This document shows positions 36,487 through 49,705 of a stretch of 64,000 nt of DNA, one piece after another. Location: assembly GCA_029216955.1 (NCBI GenBank), contig JANAVB010003999.1, positions 3,638,999 to 3,702,998 of the forward strand, written 5' to 3'. This DNA is from Iris pallida (taxonomy: Eukaryota > Streptophyta > Magnoliopsida > Asparagales > Iridaceae). The first letter of the stretch is position 1; every line of letters starts with the position of its first letter. A model generated the notes under the pieces. That model saw only the letters and a program-made list of their open reading frames with translations, made no database searches and was not told the origin of the DNA. A program made the translations under genes and the position numbers.

Positions 36487-38253
36487 TGTCACGCCCCGAT
36501 CCCGCTAGGGTCGTCCGTCTTGCTTGGATCCCTGCGGGATCGATCGTCCTCGCTAAGGCGTGATGCCGTGCAAGCCTAAGTTGCGCTTGCACAAGGCCAT
36601 GTACCTGCACAAAACAACTAGTCAAGCAAAAACACACGCACGCACCCATTAGTCAAGCAAAACACACGTACGCACCCATTGCAGAAAACCAAATGTTGGA
36701 CACAGAGATTTGAAATGGAAATACTCATTTTATTCATAGCTTGATCGGAATACGAGTACAAAGCTTTGCAACTCAGATTTGCCTTATAATTTGGCTACAA
36801 GATTCTCTTTGAAATACTCTTTTGAAATTAGCCACAATGCCCATACATGATATCCTTTATTACAAGCTGGAATTGAAAGACACCTTCAAAGGAAATGAAA
36901 ACTGGAAACTTGCAATTGACTGAAAGTAAACTTCGAGGCGAATCCACGAGCTCTACTGGGCTAGACGAGCTTTGGTGCCTCACTTGAAATCCCCGTCTCC
37001 TTTTGCTTTCTGAAAAGGATGCCCACAACGTGGGTCAGTACACATCATGTACTGGCGAGCGGCTTTTGGCCGAACTCGCAAATCTCTGCACTAAATCAAT
37101 ATGTTGAGCTAACATTTACTAGTGATCTTTCTACTTGTCTAGGTTCTTTTTAATAATTCATAAGAACATGACAGATAGAATATATCATAGTAACTTACCC
37201 TCGCAGGCAGTCATCCCTGCACAAAACCACGTTAGCACAATTTGCATAATGAGTAATTCATGATTCATTCTTGCAGATATTGAAGTTGTCATTTGGGTCA
37301 TGCAGGTGGACTATTCTACATGTTGGTCCATGGGTTTTCACTATGATTAGCCGATGTGACTCTTTGGTTCAGCTCGTCGCTAAGGACACAGATATTCGGC
37401 TACACTTTTAACATGGGTCCTTGCACCCAGTGTGCTCATAATCTCTCCTAGGCCGAGCGGTTCCAGGTGCCCCCAGATACCACCCGAGAGACAAATAATT
37501 CCTTGTATACAAGTTGTCCGAGACCAAATGCATGCTCTAGCCGTTCTATCAGATGAGACACACTTGGACTTATGCACAGGTGTACGACACGTTTGATTCG
37601 TGCCTTCAGGTTTATCTCAACATGTACAAGTTCGTCTGTACATGTCTATATTTCAAGCATACTGATGACAAGCAGATGATCATTCTTATCGAGCAGATAG
37701 AGTAGCAACACATATTCTTGCATTTGATTCAATTCAATTATCTTCTCTTATCTTTTGTGGATGTGGTATCGTTGATCATTGGAACAAGGCAACAGAGTAG
37801 ACTAGAGATCATTTTTCTTAGGCGTACAGATCAATGTCTGTTCGGTTGAAGCAACTCACCGAGATGAATCTTAGTAGAGAGAAGGAGGGACTTCACGCGC
37901 CATTCACGAACAATTCACGCGGCCTACAATGGCACCAACAGTTGATTAGCATACTTCGTCTCTTTCTCTCAAGATTCGGAATGAATGCGAAATACGATGA
38001 AAGCGAACAATAAAAACCAATCATCGAAAACCAACACAAAAATGCATTCATCAAAACCAAGCAGCGAAGAGAAAACATTCAGTAAAACTCTTGGATTTAT
38101 TTCAATAGAAGCCAATCCATCAATTGGAAAGGTTCATTGCATTTCATCCGTGATCAATCGATACCGGCAAAGGTTTCACCAAGTACTCAGTTCATGACTG
38201 AGTCAACAAGCCGTAGGTATTATATAGTGGACCGCAAGGAGCGGGGCACTACA
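36487..38253 (-). repeat. F 5' LTR
   Basis: 1,767 bp, near-identical to 33265-35033; hairpin copy at 36568-36592. Ends GGGGCACTACA, while the 3' LTR has GGGGCATTACA. Confidence 0.93.
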
Positions 38254-39873
38254 GCGCCTCCTTGCTTAGTCTCGCCTACACTTGGGTTGTGACAACGCGG
38301 CCGATCCTCGCATTTCGAGGTCATGCCCAGCAACTCAACGTAACTTCATACAACTTGCCCTACGGCCCTTCTCGACTTAACTCGCAACAACTCAAGCCTA
38401 TCTCATGCAACTCTATGCCAACAACTTAACACTCGATGCCGCATCTCGTGCCGAAGCACGCCGCCTTCGATATAGCCAAATCTTAGGCCCAGACCTTGTG
38501 TTCTCTAACTTCATACATATCCAACTCAACTCAATCCAAAGGCACACACGCGGATTGCCGCCCGTGCCGACACATCTATATGAAAGGTCACTGGCATTAA
38601 CTAGCCATCGTGGACATAGCCTGGCAAACGGGATCCTTGCACCGCAAGTAGCGATCTTCGATGCAAGTCCCCGTACTACCAATTGCCTATTACCCAGCTC
38701 GGCTATACTTTGTTCTTCCTAGGCCGAGTCGGTCCCGTGGCCCCGGGTTGCCGCTCGAAGAACCATCGCCCTTGTCGACAAGTTGTCCATGACCACGCAC
38801 CTACGCTAACTTCTAGACTTAACGTAATGCATGGTCTCATCATCATCACTTAGTTCCTTTGCTTTACTCTTTTCATACTTCCTTTGCAGAGCCCAAACCA
38901 GGGTTGTCTCGGCGACTGAACCACAGTCCCGACATATTTTCTCTCGACGACTAACCATCGCTTAGACTTAACATTCTTTGAACTCAGGGAACGGCTACTG
39001 CATAGCCTTCCAACTTAACTTGTACATAACTTATTTCCTTAAGTATCAACAGACCGTGGCTAACTTTCCACTGAACCAACCGTGGCTCGTGCCTTAAACC
39101 GACTCGTATTCTACGCAACGCTATCGTCCAAGACATACTTCATATGACGGGCCTTGTTCTCAAGGGACTACGTGACTTGACAACCGCAGATAGAGCGGGA
39201 CAGTGCTTAAAAATAGCTTTGATAGCCCAACGCAACACTTGTCTTAACTTATTCGGGCAACGACTTGACGAACAAGGGCTACGCCGAGCTACGCATCGAG
39301 GGAACATGCTAGGCACGGGGTCGACTTGGACAACCAACTTTTTGGGTGCCTAGACTTAAGCCAACGAGCCGTGCGAGACGACTTAACTTGCGGGACGTGT
39401 GAAGGCTATGCCAAGCCTTGCGGGACAGGACCGTGCATATTTTACCAAGCATTCACGCAGGCGACGCCTATGACTTAGGCTATTTCAACTGTCGGGGCAA
39501 CTTAACAACTTAAGCCAGCTTCCTTCTCCCAAGCCACGGGATCGAAGGATCGAGTGTCATTTGAAAGCACGCTGAGGCGACTTCTATGTTGACCGTGGGA
39601 CCATTTTCCATGTTCTAAGACATTCCGACCCGACGGGATTATTCCCTTAGCTATGTTAGAGCGTAGCTTTTAGATTAGCCTACCAGTGCAAGTTGAAAAT
39701 ACTATTTATTATGTGAAGGCAAAGATGAGGCAAGTTCACCGAAACTACCCCACCTGAGCGAGCGGTCGCCTCGACCGAACGAGCCTTCGGGTAGCCGTTG
39801 CAAGGCTAAGTTCCAACGCCGTCGGCGTTTCGATTCCTTCGATTGACTTTGCGGGACGGGGCACTACAGTAGA

Positions 39874-40440
39874 GCAGTTCGAGCACAGAACTTTTGATAC
39901 CGTCTTACGAGCAGCGAGGAGGCATGAGTAAACTTCCCGAAGGATAGCGAACCGGACCGGAGATCGGAAGCGGTCTCACGACCAGATGAACCAATCCTCA
40001 GTACCGGCCCCAGCAGCTAGGGCCCTGACCATTGGAGCTACGAGGACATGTTCGGTTACCTCCTTACAGCATTCTGCCCCGACCTATCCCCAGCAGCAGA
40101 AGCAGAAGCGGCCTTTCGTAACCGGCTGTTCTCATTGTGGAAAGCCCGGGCATGTTGTTACTGAGTGCCGCAGAGCACAGGGATTGTGCTTGGTTTGTGG
40201 TTCGCCGGACCACATGATAGGATCTTATCCGTTCAGAAATAGATCATCGTCGATAGTAACTAGTCCCTCGGTTATGGGACCAGCACCAGCACCAGAACCA
40301 GCTCCAGTTCACCAACCACAGTAGCTCCCGTTCCCGGGTCCATTACCGTCTCAGGCTCAGGCCTTCCAGCAACAGAGGCCTCAGTAGTTCTCCCTGGCCC
40401 AGGCCCAGATCCAGAATCGGCAGAGAGGTATCTGTGTCTT
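39874..40440 (+). pseudogene. A gag, C-terminal part
   Basis: Continues A gag in frame after C (E-Q-F-E-H-R-T-F), through MNQSSVPAPAARALTIGATR to the two knuckles CSHCGKPGHVVTEC and CLVCGSPDHMIGSY. The last Cys of the second knuckle is Tyr here and Cys in B. Stops at 39929-39931 (TAA for TAC), 40322-40324 and 40385-40387 (TAG for CAG). The natural stop seen in B is lost. Confidence 0.88.
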
Positions 40441-40880
40441 ATTATCTTGCTTTCTGTCGTCGTTATACGGGACACATATCATGTTTCATGTATCCTAATT
40501 ACAACAGTATATTCTGGGCCCGAGCCATATCCTAGATCATTCGAAAACGGTTATTGGTACCAACTTTTTCGTATGAGGAGAGGCCCGTGTCCCTGTTTAA
40601 CCAAAGAGAGAGACCTCAAGCGCAAAACTATCAGTTTAGTTCGTGTTGCTTGAGTTCATCGTTTCTTGGGAGAGTCAAACGTGGGAGTGTGAGGATGATA
40701 TCCGATCACGTTATCCCAATCGGTTTGGCTCGTGAGGTGTAATATCTTCCTTATGCCTTGCACTTCGATTCCTTGCTTGCATATATGATTGTATGATTGA
40801 TTGGTAGCGTAGATTGCTTGCGATAGTATAGTTGTCCCGACATCTCTAGCCTCTTGATTAAATTCCAAGGACGGAATTCT

Positions 40881-40896
40881 TTTAAGGTAGGTAGGA
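40881..40896 (+). promoter_or_regulatory. A polypurine tract
   Basis: TTTAAGGTAGGTAGGA directly before the 3' LTR. B has AAGGGGGTAGGA at the same place, a better purine run. This is the plus-strand priming site. Confidence 0.75.
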
Positions 40897-42048
40897 TGTA
40901 GTGCCCCAAAATTCGTGATACGTATTTTATACGTGTTCGTATTTCTGACCCGTATTTCTCATTTTCTTTGATTAGTTAGTTGTGGTTTATTTTTATATTT
41001 AGCATTGTGGTTTAAATGTCATTTATCGTTCATGGATTAATTCTGATTAGTGGAGCTTGGTTTTATTTGGATAGGAGAAGGATTGGGTTGGTTTAGTTTG
41101 GTTTTAATTGTGATGGAACACCTTAACCTATACTCCACCCTCATTCCACCATAACCCACCCTCATTAAAATCCCCACCAACTTTCTCTCTCCTCATAACT
41201 TCTATTAATTTCTTCATCTTCTTCTTCTTTCCTCCACACAACACCAACACCATAGACAAGTGCACCTTGCCACCACATAAGAACCCAATTTTATTTGTCC
41301 ACTAGCTAGATTAGGCCATGGTGAACAACATTAGAACTTGGCATTTTGTGATTTGGAGCTTCCATTTTTTGTCACCTCCAGTTTTCAAATTAGGGTATTT
41401 TCGTCATTTTTCAAGTTTTATGATTTTTAGGAATTTTATTTGATTTTATGTGATTTTTTGGGATTTATTTGGGTTGGTTTGGATTTTATCCAATTCGGAC
41501 TCAAATTGGAGACCCGGGTAGCCTGGACCCTAGTGGAACCCACATACTAGCTGGACTTGGCCCACATACCATCATAATTAGGTTAGAATTCATAAACCCA
41601 TCTTCCATGACTTAATTAGTCATTATAGAGGCTAATTTAGTTAGTTAGAGCTAAACCGAAACAAACCGAACCAAACCGAATTCAAATTAAACCCAAACCA
41701 AGTCTAATGGGTTGGGGGCTTATTGGATCCCCAACCCAAACCCAATAGCCAAGCCATGGCCGGCCATGACAAGGCCCCCCCCCCCCCCCCCCCCTTTCCT
41801 TCTCCATTAAGAAAAACTCTCTCTCTCTCTTCCAAACTCCATTTTCTTCCAAGCTTCTTCTTCCTCCAAGAAAAGAAATCTAGGTATGCTTCTAATTTGT
41901 CATTTAATCCTCCTTTACATTTACTTCCTTCACCATTAGTGTAGAGAAAAGGATTCTCTACACTTTGCCCATAGAAAATTGTAGGTTTCCTAATAATCTA
42001 GGTTAAGGATTTATTTGGGGGTTTTTCCATTAGAGTAGTATATATATG

Positions 42049-42395
<347 letters not shown>

Positions 42396-43324
42396 ATATA
42401 GAGAGAGAGTAGAGGAAGGAGGGAAGGAAGTAGAAGAGAATGAAGAAGAATAGGAGCTGCAGCAGCAGCAGGATGGCAGCAGTAGCAGCAGCATGTGCAG
42501 TAGGAGCTGCTGCAGTAGCAGCTAGGACCCCCCCTTTTTACCCCCTTTAAGCCTCATTGACCCCCCAATTATATATATATATATATATAGATAGATACAT
42601 AGAGAAATTAGAGAGAATAGAAGAAGAGAATTAGAAGAAATTTAGGAAGAAATTAGAAGAAGAAAGGTTAAGAGGAAGGAAAAAGTAGAGGAGTTAGAAG
42701 AGAAGTAGAAGGAAAAAAGAGAAGAAGTTAGGAAAAAAATGAGAAGAGGATTAGAAGAGAATAGGAAGGGAGAATAGAGATTAGTAAGGAGGAGGAGAAT
42801 TAGAATGGGAAGAAGAAGTTAGAAGAGGAAATTAGAGGAGGAATTAGAGTGAGAGCTAGAGAAGGATTTTGGAGGAAAGCGAGTTAGAGGGTGAAACGGA
42901 GCCTGGAGTATCGGAACGCGATGAAACTTGGCATGGAGTTCAAATACGTGATTTAGATTTTGCGAGTAGGCTCCCGAGTGGAAATCGGGGTCGTAGGGCG
43001 CCGGTATCACGTCGTGTCAGTGCGTATCTTGAAATAGTCAAGATTTTGGCAACGGGCCGTATCATGGACTAAACGTCCACTTTACTTCAGTATTTTGGTA
43101 GGTAATATATGTATAGGCTAGTATCATACTATCCTGGGGAGATCGGGTCAAAATATCAAGCGTAGGTAGGCTAACTAGCTAATCGCCGAAGTTGGAATTT
43201 TGCCCTTTTTAAGGGTAAAATAGGAATTTGGCCTATGGCCAAGAAATGAGTTTCGAAGTCCAAGATGGACTTGGATATGGGTTGTAGAGGTTGGTAATGG
43301 GTAGAAATAGCCGTCTAGACCTAG

Positions 43325-43675
43325 TCTTGACCCCGGCTGACCACGGTTGACTTTTTAGACTAAAAGTCAACTATTGGTCAACACTTTACCCAATTTAGTC
43401 CCAAATTCCATTAGACTTGTACAGTTGACCAAAAGTCAACTGTTAGACACCAGTGACCTAGAGTTGACCTAGGGTTGACCATGGTTGACCAGAGTTGAAC
43501 GGTTGACCAAAAAGTCAACTGTTGACTCAAATCGATCCCGATTGATTCCGTTTGACTTGCATTGACCCAGCTTGGCCCAGTTAGACCTAATATGACTTAG
43601 TTTGACCCCGTACAACCTAGTTTGAAGTGCCTTGACCTAGAATGACTTAATAAGGTCTAAATTGATTTGACTTTA
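43325..43675 (+). promoter_or_regulatory. Dense cluster of TTGAC (W-box-like) words in D
   Basis: About 20 TTGAC or GTCAA words in 350 bp, most as TTGACC/TTGACT. TTGAC(C/T) is the core bound by plant WRKY factors. The block may simply be a decayed short tandem repeat. Confidence 0.45.
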
Positions 43676-44732
43676 CTTTCTAAAACATAGTATTGATATG
43701 TCTTGTTCTCTATAGGTCCTTGAGACGCTGCATTTGCTCCGGTTGACATATCATATCATATTACAGGCGAGTACATTCTCTGACACTTTTCCAATTTATA
43801 ATGATGGTTATGATTTATGTAATTAGTGTGGATATGCTTGTTCTCGACACATTGGTCACACGGATTGGTATTCATGGATCCCGACATGAGATGTTATTTC
43901 TCGTTATCTTGGTATATCTTGTGCAAGCCCCCTTGTAGTTCTTGTGCAGTATATGGACATCGATTCTCGAGGAGACTTGTTTCCTTCTCGTAGAATCCCG
44001 TGTCGTAACGTGTCTTGCTTGGATCCACTCTACCAGTCGGAGACGGGGAGTACTAGTGTAGATGTGTGGTCATTATCCACCTTGTTTATTCTTGTAGACC
44101 GTGAATGCTACCAATCCTACACTCCACGTGGGATTGCTGATCAGTAGACCTTGTGCATACCCAAGCCGGCCACATATTGTAGCTAGTACTCACACACCTA
44201 GAGATATGATTCTTGATTCTTGTACATGCCATGATCAGTTTACTTGCCTTGTTCTAGCTCTAGTTTTACAGCTTACCTTGCCATGATACTCACATGTACA
44301 TTCCATGATTTTCTTGTATATACTCTCTATTTACTGTCTTATAGCTTTTGTCATATCTTGTGAACTGTTGTTAGTAGATTGTACTCGTTCCATCCTGACA
44401 GGATATGTTAAAAATATTACAGATGCAGACGAGGGAGACTACTGTACCTACTACGGTCCGGATGACGTAGTGGGCCTAGACCTGGAGACTTTGGTCCAGC
44501 AGGGCTTAGCTCCGCCTGGCGAGACCTTACCCCTTGCTTAGTTAGAGTAGGTCTTTTATACTGGACTTTGTCTCCAGCTACTTTTGAGACTGTTATTATT
44601 ATGGATTGTATTAGAGACTTGGACTTGTATATATTCTTATGTTAGACTAGACAGGTTATATATTATTTTATCGTCTTGTTGCCTTTTCATTTCAGTCTTT
44701 ACTTTGTTATCTTAGAGTCGTGATTGAGTACT

Positions 44733-44766
<34 letters not shown>

Positions 44767-47241
44767 TTGCTTGTCCTCCGTTCGGAGTTGACCATATTCT
44801 CGACAGGTTTTTGTTATATATATAAACTGTTTAGAGTAAAAAAAATCTACAGCGTTCCACGCCGATTTTTCGGTGAGGGCTGGACGTTGTCGCGTCATGT
44901 GCCCTTTTAGCGGGTGCGGGTCGTGACATTTTTCTAGATCTAGGTTTTAACCATTTTCGGTTTTTCTTGGTTTTGATCTATTAAACTTAGATTTTTCCTT
45001 GTTTAGAGGCTTCCATGTGGAAGAGAATTCGATTTTACACAAGTTAGAACTTTGGAAATCCAAATTTGGTTTTGTTTTGGCAAAGTTATGAAGATTTAAA
45101 ATTTAGGGTTCTTGGAGTTCTTCCTCTCGGCCAGATGGAGAAGATGACTCTCGACTTGCGCTCTTTAGCGCATGGCCAGACTGCGTACTCCTCGGCCAGC
45201 GCCTTACGCTGGGCTAACTTGCGCTGGCGCTTCTTAGCCCAGCGCCTTCCTTCCCTTGGCGCACTTGAATGCTGCGCCGTTCATTCCCTGCGCAAGCCAA
45301 CCCTAGCGCACTTGACTGCTGCGCCGCTCGCTCTCAGCTCGGCTCAGCTCCAGCGCAATCTAACCCTAGCGCAGCTCACCCCAGCGTGCTTGACTTCAGC
45401 GTAACCCGCTCCCAGCGCAAGCCAACTTCAGCGCAACCCGCTCCCAGCGCAAGCCAACTTCGGCGCAACCCGACCTAGCGCAGTCCATCCCCTGCGCAGT
45501 TTATTCCCTGCGCAGTCCATCCCCCTCTGCGCAATCTGATCCCCTGCGCAACCTACTTGCCCATGATGATTTGGTTTTATTTCTTGGACTTGACTTCTCT
45601 TTTATGGATTAGAGTTTTGGGATCTTGTTCCACACAACACGACTGTCTTGGCCCAACACGACCTAGCACGGTTTTCGGTGTTTGGCTTATGACTAGTACG
45701 GTTTTCGTGATTTCTGTGAAATATAATTTTAGTACTTTATGATCTCCTTGATAGTGACCCGATGGGGTGCACCCTTGACTTTTAACCTGTACTTCATGAT
45801 TAATCTTGGTACTGGATAACTTGATAGTGGCCCGTAGCGGCGTACTCCTAACTTGTAACTTGTAACTTGTAACTTGTAACTTAACTTGACTTGATGACTA
45901 ACTTGACTCGTATAATCCTCCTTGACGCCGTGGGTGTTCATTCTTGCCGCCTTGTGCAATCCACTTGTCTTGTCTCGTATTATGTCTAGGACGTGACTCC
46001 CTGATGACCACGGTCAGGGATTCATACTGAATCTGGCTAGGGTAATGACTAGATTGATCAAATAGTTCATGGAAAATTTCCCAGTTACCTGTTGCCCGTT
46101 TGGTCCCGGCTTATATACATATATACATAGGATTTGTTCCTATCCGTCGAGATGAGCGCACTTCCAGCCCGCCGTCGAGTGTGGTACCTTAGGACACATG
46201 TATCTTACTAAAGTGTGTCTGCTATATCATGCTATCTTTTCTTTTTCTTGCTGGGATCACTCAGGTAGTAACAAACAGGTAACCGGACTTGGAATTTCTC
46301 ATTTGCATCTTGTTAGTAATTAGGCTTGTGATAACCCTAGTTAGTTAAGTAGTAAGTCGCAGTAATTGCTTGGCCGTTTGTGAATAGATGATATCTAGCC
46401 TGGTCTAAGTCTCGTCTAAGTCCCTGTATCGGGTACTCCTGTACATGATTGTTCTACTTATCTTTAACAATAAATGGATAGAGACAAGTGCTATTCAGGC
46501 GAAGGGTTACAACCCCGGTCCTTGTTTGGTTTACGGGTTGTAACCTGGCTCCCGAAATGGTTCCACGTCCCTAGTCGTTTATTGTCCTGTTGTACTCTTT
46601 ATTACTTGTACTTTTCTCCTATTTCTTATGTTCTGATATGCTGGCTTTTGTTCTTATTTCGTGGCCTCCTTTGTGGCACTTGCTCTTTCTGGGATCTGAC
46701 CCAGCTGGTTTTGTATGGCCAGATACCGGAGCAACTCCAGGGGATCTACCGGTTTTTCAGCCCGATGGTGAACACCAGGTGTAACCAGGGCAACGAGTGG
46801 GTTTATTTTTGCTTTCCCACTCTATTATAAAATTATTTTTTTGAGGCGTTTAGCCGCCGAGCAAGTGTTAGCTCGTGTACATTTTACTTACTGTCTGTCT
46901 ACGGGCTGTAACATGATTGGCAACCTAGGGTTGATCATGTATGACCAAACTCTTGCTAGTCCTCACATTTTGTAACGACTAGCTTCATGATCATTCCGAA
47001 TATGTAATGTATGGGACGCCTTACTATTGTGTATTTGGTGGTCTGACATCTTGTAACTATTATTAGTTGGTTGAGATTGAGACAATAGGCTATTTTATGA
47101 CCTTAAGAGACTGATGGATTGTAGTAAAACCCTCACATATCTAGACAGCCGTGACCGTATGGTGAGATGGATTCTATTTTATTATACCTAGCTGGCTATG
47201 TCTGCCCCCGCTCTCCAGTATTCTGGTTCTGGGGCGTGACA

Positions 47242-49118
47242 TGGATCCACCGACAAAGTCTCACTTTATCCTCATTGTCCAGTGAGAAAATTGACTTCGG
47301 TATGAACTGTTTTTCATTCTCCTCTATCAAATGCAACGCAGGGCGTTTGCATATTTCTTCTAAGTCCAACCTGGCCTTGGGATTGTCTTTTGTTTTTCCC
47401 TTTACGTCCATCACAATATTAATTATGTTATCAAACACATTCTTCTCAATATATATGACATCAAGATTATGTATGATCAGATTGGTACTCCAATATGGCA
47501 GATCCCAGAATATGCTCCTCTTTGTCCAGTTATGATCTCTTCCAAATTCATCGCACTTGTACCCAGTTGTAGGATCTTCGATAGCACTTGAAAAATCTCT
47601 AACCTCCTACCATATCGTGGCTCCGCACTACCTTGGCGGTGGATCACCCTTCTCTACAATGCCGGCACGGAATGCATTCTTGTTCCTTCTGAACGGATGA
47701 TCTTTTGGCAGAAATTGTCGATGACAATCAAAGAAGCACGGTTTTCCTCCGTGTTTCAAGCAAAAAGTCTTAGTACGGTCCATGCAATACAGACATGAGA
47801 GACGGCCATGAGTGCTCCATCCAGATAACATTCCATAGGCCGAAAAGTCGTTGATGGTCTACATTAGGGTTGCCTTCATCTGAAAATTCTGCTTCCTGGA
47901 AATATCGTACGTGTTAGCGCCTACTTCCCATAACTGATTCAACTCATCTATCAAAGGCTGTAAGTACACATCAATATTCCTCTTGGGATTGTTCGGACCA
48001 GGAATTATAACGGTTAGAAACATGTACCGAGTCTTCATGCACATCTAAGGCGGTAGGTTATACGGAGTGACAATCACAGGCCAGCACGAATACTGGGATC
48101 CCGAAAGACCAAAAGGAGTAAAACCGTCCGAAGATAGCCCCAACCTGACATTACGCGGATCTGAAGCAAAATCAGGATACACTTGATCAAAGTGCTTTCA
48201 CGCTTCTCCATCGGATGGGTGATCCAACACTCCTTCAATCTGTTCTCGCACGTGCCAACTCATATTTTCGGCCGTCTCTTTCACCATAAATAATCTTTGC
48301 AACCGCGGCGTTAAAAGCAAGTAGTGCATTGAATCGGTCGGTCTTCTTGTACCGGTTGACCTTCCTGTACTAGTTGTCTTATAGTGATTAGTACCACAAA
48401 ATCTGTACACATCTGCGTCCTTATCGTCTTTGTAGTACAGCATGTACCCATTGCGACAAGAATTAATTTTCTCGTATCCCATCTAGAGCGATCTCACCAT
48501 CCTCTTAGACCGATAGAAGTCTTTAGGTAACTTAGCACCCGCCGGCAAGATCTCTATAATCAACTCCAACACTCGGTTGTAACATTCTTACGACATGTTA
48601 AAATCTAACTTAATGCTCAACAGTCTTGTAACCACCTCTAACGGTGAATGATCCTCACAACCAGGATATAATAGAGTCCTTGCATTCTCCAGTAACTCCA
48701 TAAACTTTGCAGCATCGACATTCGGTGCCTCCTCAGCTGTATCATGAACGAAACTAGGCCCCACAGCGTCGAAAACCATGTTCACGCACTCGTCGTCGTA
48801 TGCATGATTATCTGAAACAAAATTAGGTCCCGCATGCATATACGGCTCAACATAAGGCTCCAGCTCTAATGCTAAAGACACAAGTTCTCCGTGTGCGGTC
48901 CACTGATTGTAATTAGGCGTGAAACCCCTCGAGTATAAATGATATGTCACTTCCACTTCTGGATAATATTTTACGTTATGACATTTCACACACGGACACT
49001 TAATTTTGGTGCCGTCCATGTACTGAGGGAACACCTTAGCAAACTGTAGGAACTGCTCTACTCCCTCTATGTATTCATCCCGCACACCACACATATCATC
49101 AGGACGACGATTGTACAT
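47242..49118 (-). pseudogene. CACTA-1 TNP2-like transposase, N-terminal half, many stops
   Basis: One continuous minus-strand frame starts at ATG 49118 (MYNRRPDDMCGVRDEYIEGV) with no frameshift to the A insertion. Order: the transposase-associated domain with a Cys-rich motif (KIKCPCVKCHNVKYY and HLYSRGFTPNY), a linker, then the TNP2 block (GYEKINSCRNGYMLYY, SDGFTPFGLSGSQYSCWPV, YNLPP-stop-MCMKTRYMFL, INDFSAYGMLSGWSTHG, CFFDCHRQFLPKDHPFR, then VFDNIINIVMDVKGKTKDN). At least seven nonsense codons occur (48588, 48483, 48198, 48045, 47859, 47628 and one near 47607), three of them at conserved Trp positions (EAWKHF, PPWMCM, LWTIND). It joins 13555 in frame once A is removed. Confidence 0.88.
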
Positions 49119-49557
49119 CCATGAATGATTTCACAAGTAGTAATTCATATCCATTTAGAAATAATTCTGCAAAGATGGACACACATGTTCAGCGCAGTAA
49201 CTAGTCAAATTGGGTGAAGTTGAGTTGACTAAGTCAATATCTTGGACAAACTAGTCAAACTGGGTGAAGTTGACTAAGTCTAGGCAATTATCCTTCACTA
49301 GACATAGACATGGAAGAAACATTGATATTTGCAGTATCCGAACTTCCTAGTGTATATTATAGTAGAGAGACATGGTAACCATGTGTAGGGGTACAACTCG
49401 GGCGGGTTGGGTCGGTCTTGAGGTCAAGCCGAGCCCAACCAGATGAATCATAAGCCTAATCCGAGTCCAAGCCCGGCCCGACCTCGGGTTCAACATATGA
49501 AGCCCAAGACCAAGCCCAGAGGATCGGGTTGAACTCGGATTGGGTCGGGTCCATCGG

Positions 49558-49705
49558 GTAATGTTGACCAACCGTTGACTTTCAGTCAACTGGTCAACTC
49601 TGGTTTGGTTTCAGGTCAATTTTAGTCAATTTTAGGCTAAGTTTGACTTTCGGTTGACTTTCGTTAACTTTTGGTCAAAACGGTCAACCGAGGTCAAAAC
49701 TAGTC
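49558..49705. promoter_or_regulatory. TTGAC/GTCAA cluster upstream of the CACTA-1 transposase
   Basis: About eleven TTGAC or GTCAA cores in 150 bp, some 450 bp upstream of the transposase ATG at 49118. Possible WRKY-type binding sites or subterminal repeats. Confidence 0.4.

Larger units (their letters stand above)
33265..38253 (-). mobile_element. Element F, second gag-only LTR retrotransposon family
   Basis: Perfect TSD GCGCC (33260-33264 and 38254-38258) in the 5' LTR of C. LTRs 33265-35033 (1,769 bp) and 36487-38253 (1,767 bp) look nearly identical, so this is among the youngest insertions. The internal region is 1,453 bp and encodes only gag. The primer site is at 36470-36483. Confidence 0.94.
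24733..39868 (-). mobile_element. Element C, large non-coding LTR retrotransposon (LARD-like)
   Basis: Perfect TSD GTAGA (24728-24732 and 39869-39873), inserted in A gag. LTRs: 3' 24733-25567 plus 28175-29871 (2,532 bp, split by E) and 5' 32329-33264 plus 38259-39868 (2,546 bp, split by F). The internal region 29872-32328 (2,457 bp) has no ORF resembling a retroelement protein. A primer site of iMet type lies next to the 5' LTR. It needs all proteins in trans. The LTR end module is shared with F and G. Confidence 0.92.
32329..39868 (-). repeat. C 5' LTR, split by F
   Basis: Pieces 32329-33264 and 38254-39868 around F. The hairpin at 32380-32404 has a perfect stem GCACGAGC / GCTCGTGC. It ends GACGGGGCACTACA at 39868. 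Confidence 0.9.

Noticed and set aside
44305..44541. 78-aa ORF in solo LTR D
   Set aside because: No family resemblance; it lies in an LTR and is short enough to be chance.
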